Positions 4,232 through 6,774 of a DNA stretch of 6,774 bases are shown piece after piece. The stretch comes from JAGOSA01 sp039795715 (GTDB taxonomy: Bacteria > Patescibacteriota > Minisyncoccia > Phycocordibacterales > UBA9973): assembly GCA_039795715.1 (NCBI GenBank), contig JBDKLD010000041.1, positions 1 through 6,774 of the forward strand, given 5' to 3'. The first letter of the stretch is position 1, and each line of letters opens with the position of its first letter. The notes beneath the pieces are model-generated. The model searched no databases. It worked only from the letters and a program-made list of their open reading frames with translations, and was not told where the DNA came from. Made by a program: the position numbers and the translations under genes.

Positions 4232-4348
4232 ATGGCAGAAACATTTGCGTGTGACCTCGTCTGCGCTCTTGTCGTCCATACCATGTTTAACCCTGAAGTC
4301 AGAACAAAAGTCCTCGTTCTGTTCAGGAAGTTAATGTGGTGGCGATAA
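4232..4348 (+). CDS. Possible 38-aa small protein
   Basis: Fifteen bases after the 4010 gene, ATG 4232 opens a 38-codon frame (MAETFACDLVCALVVHTMFN...) that ends in TAA. The product has a hydrophobic start with two cysteines and a basic end (FRKLMWWR). It could be co-translated with the membrane protein. A second frame (GTG 4336 to TAG 4443, 35 aa, basic) overlaps its end by 13 bases, so a frameshifted 70-aa gene is also conceivable. No ribosome site or shared leader is present, and the rest of 4217-4450 shows only short hairpins such as AAGTC-CCCAC-GACTT (4418-4432). Confidence 0.25.
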   Translation: MAETFACDLVCALVVHTMFNPEVRTKVLVLFRKLMWWR

Positions 4349-4450
4349 GAGTTCGTGCGTCATACAGGAAAAGTCCAAACAAAGCTGCGCGAATAATAGT
4401 ACCGCACCCCCTGGCTAAGTCCCCACGACTTGAAACTGAATAGTGGCTCT

Positions 4451-4474
4451 GCACGAAGTTTCGTGCACATTTTT
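4451..4474 (+). terminator. Probable terminator, first of a tandem pair
   Basis: GCACGA (4451-4456), loop AGTT, TCGTGC (4461-4466), then ACA and TTTTT (4470-4474). The T run starts a few bases late, so it is moderate in strength. It would end transcripts from the 4010 gene. Confidence 0.55.
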
Positions 4475-4479
4475 GAGAC

Positions 4480-4501
4480 CTTGATCTGGTGATCGAGTTT
4501 T
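4480..4501 (+). terminator. Probable terminator, second of a tandem pair
   Basis: CTTGATC (4480-4486) pairs with GATCGAG (4491-4497; one G-T pair) around the loop TGGT and is followed by TTTT (4498-4501). It ends three bases before the shared leader of the next gene. If it works, that gene's transcript must begin inside or after the leader. Confidence 0.5.
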
Positions 4502-4503
4502 CA

Positions 4504-4544
4504 AAATGAAATTGTTCTTTCACATAAAATTAAAAAATATACAC
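4504..4544 (+). promoter_or_regulatory. Shared leader, copy 3 (exact 17-nt repeat)
   Basis: AAATGAAATTGTTCTTT (4504-4520) is repeated exactly at 5614-5630. The next block, TTCACATAAAA (4519-4529), is shared with the leaders of the 4010 and 6210 genes. TGAAA and TTTCA (4507-4511, 4518-4522) form a small dyad. The A-rich end leads to ATGATG at 4545-4550. Confidence 0.65.
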
Positions 4545-5339
4545 ATGATGACGTTCACAGAGTTTGTTACCAAAGCTCGGGAAACATTTGAGGTTGAGAA
4601 ACAAGAGACCATCCATACGGACCCGATCTCATTTCTCTATGATCAAAAATGGATAGTACCGATCGGCGAGCCATTCAGAGAGGAGACACTGGCTCGAATG
4701 AATATAGAATTCGATGAAGCAGGTTGCTTCGGTCGCGCGGTAAAAGCCGCAGTCCTATCTGAAATATATTTTCCTGAAACGAAAATGTATGCAGGTGAAG
4801 TACTTGATGATTTATGCCGCACTATGCTTGTTGAGATGGCAACCGATGAGAAATGGAATGATGAAACTTTCATCGCGGAGATGCTCCAGAGTGAGAATCC
4901 TCACATCATTCTTGTAAACCACGACGGTAAACAGTTTGATCCGCTTTTTACTCACTTGAGTACGAAGCCAGCATCTCTCGGTCATCCCGAGGTCGGCACG
5001 CACGATCTTTGGGAAGGCCTCTACGCAGCTTACCTTGTTAGTGTTGCTCTGCCGCTCCGTACAACCGATCCGGAGAAAAGTCTTGCCATACTTCACCAAG
5101 CGGAAATTCTTTGCCCTGATTTCATTACGGTAAAAGAAAATCTTGCGGCGTTGTATGGTATGACAGAGCAGTTTAAGAAAGGCATTCACTATTTGCGTCA
5201 AACCGTTAACAAACGGAAAGACGCAAAGAAGCTATTTGTCCTCTGGGTACTGACCGAGGATGAGGTTTACAAAAACCAGCTCATAGAACAGTATGATATT
5301 CGAATGTTCAATTATCTCATCAAAATGTATATGCCATGA
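4545..5339 (+). CDS. Transglutaminase-like plus TPR-like protein (tentative)
   Basis: A frame-consistent ATG at 4506 lies inside the shared leader, which contains a stop in its other copy, so the start is placed at ATG 4545 (or 4548), giving 264 aa. AGCFGRAVKAAVLSEI (59-74) resembles the helix that presents the catalytic cysteine of transglutaminase/papain-like folds. NPHIILVNHDGKQFDPLF (118-135) resembles the following His strand and Asp-Pro turn, suggesting C61, H120 (or H126) and D132 as a triad. Residues about 173-232 (TTDPEKSLAILHQAEILCPD, then VKENLAALYGMTEQFKKGIHYL) look like one or two tetratricopeptide helices. SirB1-type proteins combine similar parts, but the sequence is not an obvious member. 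It would be a cytoplasmic peptidase or cross-linker, or an inactive relative. Its TGA overlaps the next ATG by four bases. Confidence 0.7.
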   Translation: MMTFTEFVTKARETFEVEKQETIHTDPISFLYDQKWIVPIGEPFREETLARMNIEFDEAGCFGRAVKAAVLSEIYFPETKMYAGEVLDDLCRTMLVEMATDEKWNDETFIAEMLQSENPHIILVNHDGKQFDPLFTHLSTKPASLGHPEVGTHDLWEGLYAAYLVSVALPLRTTDPEKSLAILHQAEILCPDFITVKENLAALYGMTEQFKKGIHYLRQTVNKRKDAKKLFVLWVLTEDEVYKNQLIEQYDIRMFNYLIKMYMP

Positions 5340-5530
5340 CACCATCGGACTTGTCACCCGCAATGCGCAGAGCCTACGAGGCACTTTCTTCTGATGAAGA
5401 AAGAGAATCATTTATGAACGAGGTTAAAGCCGAAAGATCGGAGACGATCAGAGGCGCGATCGCGAGAGTGATGATGCGGAATCAATCCCACAATGTTGGA
5501 AAGCATTTGGGAAAAGCGCGCAAAAATTAA
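5336..5530 (+). CDS. Small helical basic protein, translationally coupled, 64 aa
   Basis: The ATG lies in the ATGA that also holds the stop of the 264-aa gene, so the same ribosomes probably translate both. The product is fully helical in character: SPAMRRAYEALSSDEERESF, then VKAERSETIRGAIARVMM and a basic tail (NVGKHLGKARKN). No signal, membrane helix or zinc ligands are seen, and no family is recognised. Tight coupling suggests a partner, inhibitor or nucleic-acid-binding subunit of the upstream protein, but this comes only from context. It is the one gene in the right part without its own leader copy. A hairpin follows. Confidence 0.65.
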   Translation: MTPSDLSPAMRRAYEALSSDEERESFMNEVKAERSETIRGAIARVMMRNQSHNVGKHLGKARKN

Positions 5531-5544
5531 TTTCCAAGGAAAAC

Positions 5545-5577
5545 GGGCGAGCCAATGATTAAAATCGCCCACATTTT
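5545..5577 (+). terminator. Weak terminator-like hairpin after the coupled pair
   Basis: GGGCGA (5545-5550) and TCGCCC (5565-5570) form a 6-bp GC-rich stem with a 14-base loop, followed by ACATTTTA. The loop is large and the T run short. A further 7-bp inverted repeat TTTAGAG/CTCTAAA (5575-5581, 5610-5616) leads into the next leader. Confidence 0.4.
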
Positions 5578-5613
5578 AGAGCTCAAGAAAATCATACGAA
5601 ATTCGGGATCTCT

Positions 5614-5651
5614 AAATGAAATTGTTCTTTAACTTTTAACTAAATATCGCC
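5614..5651 (+). promoter_or_regulatory. Shared leader, copy 4 (exact 17-nt repeat)
   Basis: AAATGAAATTGTTCTTT (5614-5630) is identical to 4504-4520. The downstream block differs (AACTTTTAACTAAATATCGCC) but stays A/T-rich, and the distance from TGAAAT to the ATG (35) is close to those of copies 3 and 5 (38 and 34). In this copy the ATG inside the repeat runs into a TAA after seven codons, showing that the motif is not coding. Confidence 0.6.
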
Positions 5652-6107
5652 ATGAAAAAGATAAGTATTATTTGCCTCTTCGGGGGATTGCTTGTAAGTG
5701 CGCTGTACGCGTACCTGACTGTCGGATTCTTTGAAGCCCATAAGCTGCTCAATCCGAGACTTGAAGATGTGGAGAAATTCACTTTTTACTACATGTTCAT
5801 TTTCTACCTTGCCCCGCCATTCTTTGTGTTCGTTTCTCTCGACAAAGCATTTTTTGCGATCGGGAAACGCAGTAAAGAAGAGGTTGATAGTTACTTTAAG
5901 TACATCGCCAGTTACCCGACTAAATTGGGCCGCTTCCTAGTGAAGCATCCGGCGCTTGCATATTTCTTTGCATTCATGCCGGTCCTCTTTTTGATCCCCT
6001 TTTTATTCGCTATATTCCTCGAAAGTATGAAGTACTTTTTTATGGAAATAAGCATGTCAGTTTCCGACAAATGGGACGATCTCAAATGGAGACTTTTCAA
6101 GCGATAA
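5652..6107 (+). CDS. Hypothetical membrane protein, 151 aa, three helices
   Basis: MKK is followed by a hydrophobic helix (about 4-26, ISIICLFGGLLVSALYAYL). A second lies at about 44-64 (TFYYMFIFYLAPPFFVFVSL) with a Pro-Pro kink. A basic segment (GKRSKEEVDSYFKYIASYPT, 71-90) precedes a third long helix (about 101-124, ALAYFFAFMPVLFLIPFLFA). The C-terminus (SVSDKWDDLKWRLFKR) is amphipathic and positive. The first helix is not followed by a signal-peptidase site, so it is probably an anchor. I do not recognise a family; phage- or plasmid-type membrane proteins look similar, but nothing specific supports that. It is monocistronic, with a shared leader upstream and a strong terminator downstream. 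Confidence 0.72.
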   Translation: MKKISIICLFGGLLVSALYAYLTVGFFEAHKLLNPRLEDVEKFTFYYMFIFYLAPPFFVFVSLDKAFFAIGKRSKEEVDSYFKYIASYPTKLGRFLVKHPALAYFFAFMPVLFLIPFLFAIFLESMKYFFMEISMSVSDKWDDLKWRLFKR

Positions 6108-6115
6108 CGTTTTTC

Positions 6116-6146
6116 GGGTGACGGATCATATCCTGTCGCCCTTTTT
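6116..6146 (+). terminator. Strong intrinsic terminator after the 151-aa gene
   Basis: GGGTGAC (6116-6122) pairs with GTCGCCC (6135-6141). After one bulged T, GGAT (6123-6126) pairs with ATCC (6130-6133) around the loop CAT. TTTTT follows at 6142-6146. A second small hairpin AGGATC/GATTCT (6150-6173 region) precedes the next leader. Confidence 0.85.
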
Positions 6147-6175
6147 ATCAGGATCACGAGACTTCGCGATTCTGT

Positions 6176-6209
6176 TGAAATAGTTCATTCACATAAAAAC
6201 TAAAAACAT
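6176..6209 (+). promoter_or_regulatory. Shared leader, copy 5
   Basis: Bases 6176-6198 match 4507-4529 at 21 of 23 positions (TGAAATAGTTCATTC then ACATAAAA). The leader ends in ACTAAAAACAT directly before ATG 6210. It has no Shine-Dalgarno. It lies just downstream of the terminator at 6116-6146 and a small hairpin. Confidence 0.6.
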
Positions 6210-6774
6210 ATGACAGACCAACAGATACTAGATTCAATCATTTTCGTGGTTACTCATGAAAATATGGCAGACGACTTGCGAAAGAAGTTTGCCGAAACGC
6301 CTGAGCTAGTTAAAAAGCTACGCTACACTACCATCATTCAACTTGAAAACAAGATTGATGGCGCCAAGATGCAGTCTTGCACTGGTATTGATATAGCACT
6401 TTGTATTTTAGCCAAGGAGCCGAATCGTCGGATTATTCTTTATCACTTCATGCCTATGGCAGGAGTAAGATTTAAGAACAAGAAAGCCGATTTACTGCTT
6501 TCGAAGCCGAATGTACGCTTCATAGAAGCACCTTTTGCCTATTCCGACCTAATGAATATTTTTGAGGAAAAAGGAATTTCTATTTCGACCGATGAAACAA
6601 TCATCGCGATGGAGCTTGAGACGAAAAGTGTATTGAGCGGTATTTGGCACGATATTGGCAAAGCTATTGATCCCTTCAGTCCAAAACCTGGAAAGGAGAC
6701 ACAGCTGGTTCAGTCCGGAATCGAAAAGGCGAAGGAATATTTTCCTATGCTCGCCGACAAGGACGATACATCTA
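6210..6774 (+). CDS. Receiver-like domain protein, 3' end outside the window
   Basis: The first 188 residues are present. Residues 8-120 follow a CheY-like alternation: strand IIFVVTH, helix (MADDLRKKF), strand TTIIQLE, helix GIDIALCILAKE, strand RRIILYHF, helix KKADLLLSK, strand VRFIEAPF, helix YSDLMNIFEE. The last pair resembles the lysine-proline end of receiver domains, but the lysine is replaced (EAPF). No clear acidic pocket plus phospho-acceptor aspartate is visible, so this is probably a pseudo-receiver. A linker with SGIWHDIGKAIDPF (143-156) follows. This could be a phospho-acceptor-type His helix or just a helix, as too little follows to tell. It is likely a signalling or scaffold protein. 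ATG 6210 is fixed by the shared leader and agrees with the start style of the neighbours. Confidence 0.68.
   Translation, partial: MTDQQILDSIIFVVTHENMADDLRKKFAETPELVKKLRYTTIIQLENKIDGAKMQSCTGIDIALCILAKEPNRRIILYHFMPMAGVRFKNKKADLLLSKPNVRFIEAPFAYSDLMNIFEEKGISISTDETIIAMELETKSVLSGIWHDIGKAIDPFSPKPGKETQLVQSGIEKAKEYFPMLADKDDTS

Noticed and set aside
4236..4375. RNase P-like strings (CAGAAAC near 4236, AGGAAAAGTCC near 4361)
   Set aside because: They occur in the wrong order, lack the other conserved segments, and no long closing helix is present.
4323..4523. 66-codon - strand frame opposite 4323-4523
   Set aside because: It begins inside the shared leader and crosses both tandem terminators; composition is unlike a real protein.
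4506..4544. Upstream ATG for the 264-aa protein (giving 277 aa)
   Set aside because: The extra codons are the shared leader motif, which contains a stop in frame in its other exact copy (5616 onward), so it is non-coding.
3899..6209. Integron attC sites between the small genes
   Set aside because: The attC core pairs (RYYYAAC with GTTRRRY in correct arrangement) are not seen around the hairpins, and no integrase is present in the window.
6636..6668. HDIG-like string in the last protein suggesting an HD-GYP phosphodiesterase
   Set aside because: The residues around it do not follow the HD-domain pattern and the downstream part is missing; kept only as a note.
1..6774. tRNA, rRNA or CRISPR array
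   Set aside because: No T-loop consensus or cloverleaf, no rRNA-like sequence, and no regularly spaced repeats were seen.

Overview
The window looks like a piece of a bacterial chromosome from a reduced-genome lineage, most likely the Candidate Phyla Radiation (Patescibacteria). This is an inference. It rests on the gene mix (a SIMPL protein and a stand-alone TrmB-type regulator beside many short orphan genes), on almost every gene having its own transcription signals, and on the near absence of Shine-Dalgarno sites before real starts. TAA, TAG and TGA all act as stops: the TGA that ends the gene at 4545 overlaps the next ATG.

Left part (1-2717). The first ~170 bases may hold the edge of an unidentified gene. 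Three single-gene units then follow on the + strand, each closed by a clear intrinsic terminator: a membrane-anchored SIMPL/DUF541 protein (392-1144), an unrecognised 207-aa alpha/beta protein (1232-1855) and a TrmB-family regulator (1932-2687). The SIMPL promoter carries a perfect 14-bp palindrome on its -10 box. The regulator's promoter carries a TACT-N4-AGTA dyad abutting a -10 box only seven bases from the ATG, which suggests an autoregulated leaderless mRNA.

Middle (2718-3563). There is no ordinary gene here. Two strong divergent promoters face away from each other. One (3115-3143, - strand) would transcribe a ~400-nt stretch of hairpins and tiny reading frames back into the bidirectional TrmB terminator. 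The other (3288-3316, + strand) drives what appears to be a structured RNA of about 160 nt, closed by a 15-bp long-range stem whose 3' arm can instead fold locally. I match it to no known RNA class.

Right part (3564-6774). This is a run of short, mostly unrecognised genes on the + strand: a 106-aa acidic protein, a 68-aa two-helix membrane protein, a transglutaminase-like/TPR-like protein translationally coupled to a 64-aa basic protein, a 151-aa membrane protein, and a partial protein with a receiver-like fold. The striking feature is a shared 5' leader of 25-40 nt (core TGAAATTGTTCTTT / TTCACATAAAA) before five of these genes, including an exact 17-nt repeat before two of them. Most leaders are preceded by a hairpin or terminator. 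The layout of hairpin, leader and gene, repeated five times, resembles a set of co-regulated or exchangeable gene cassettes. It is the best candidate here for something undescribed.
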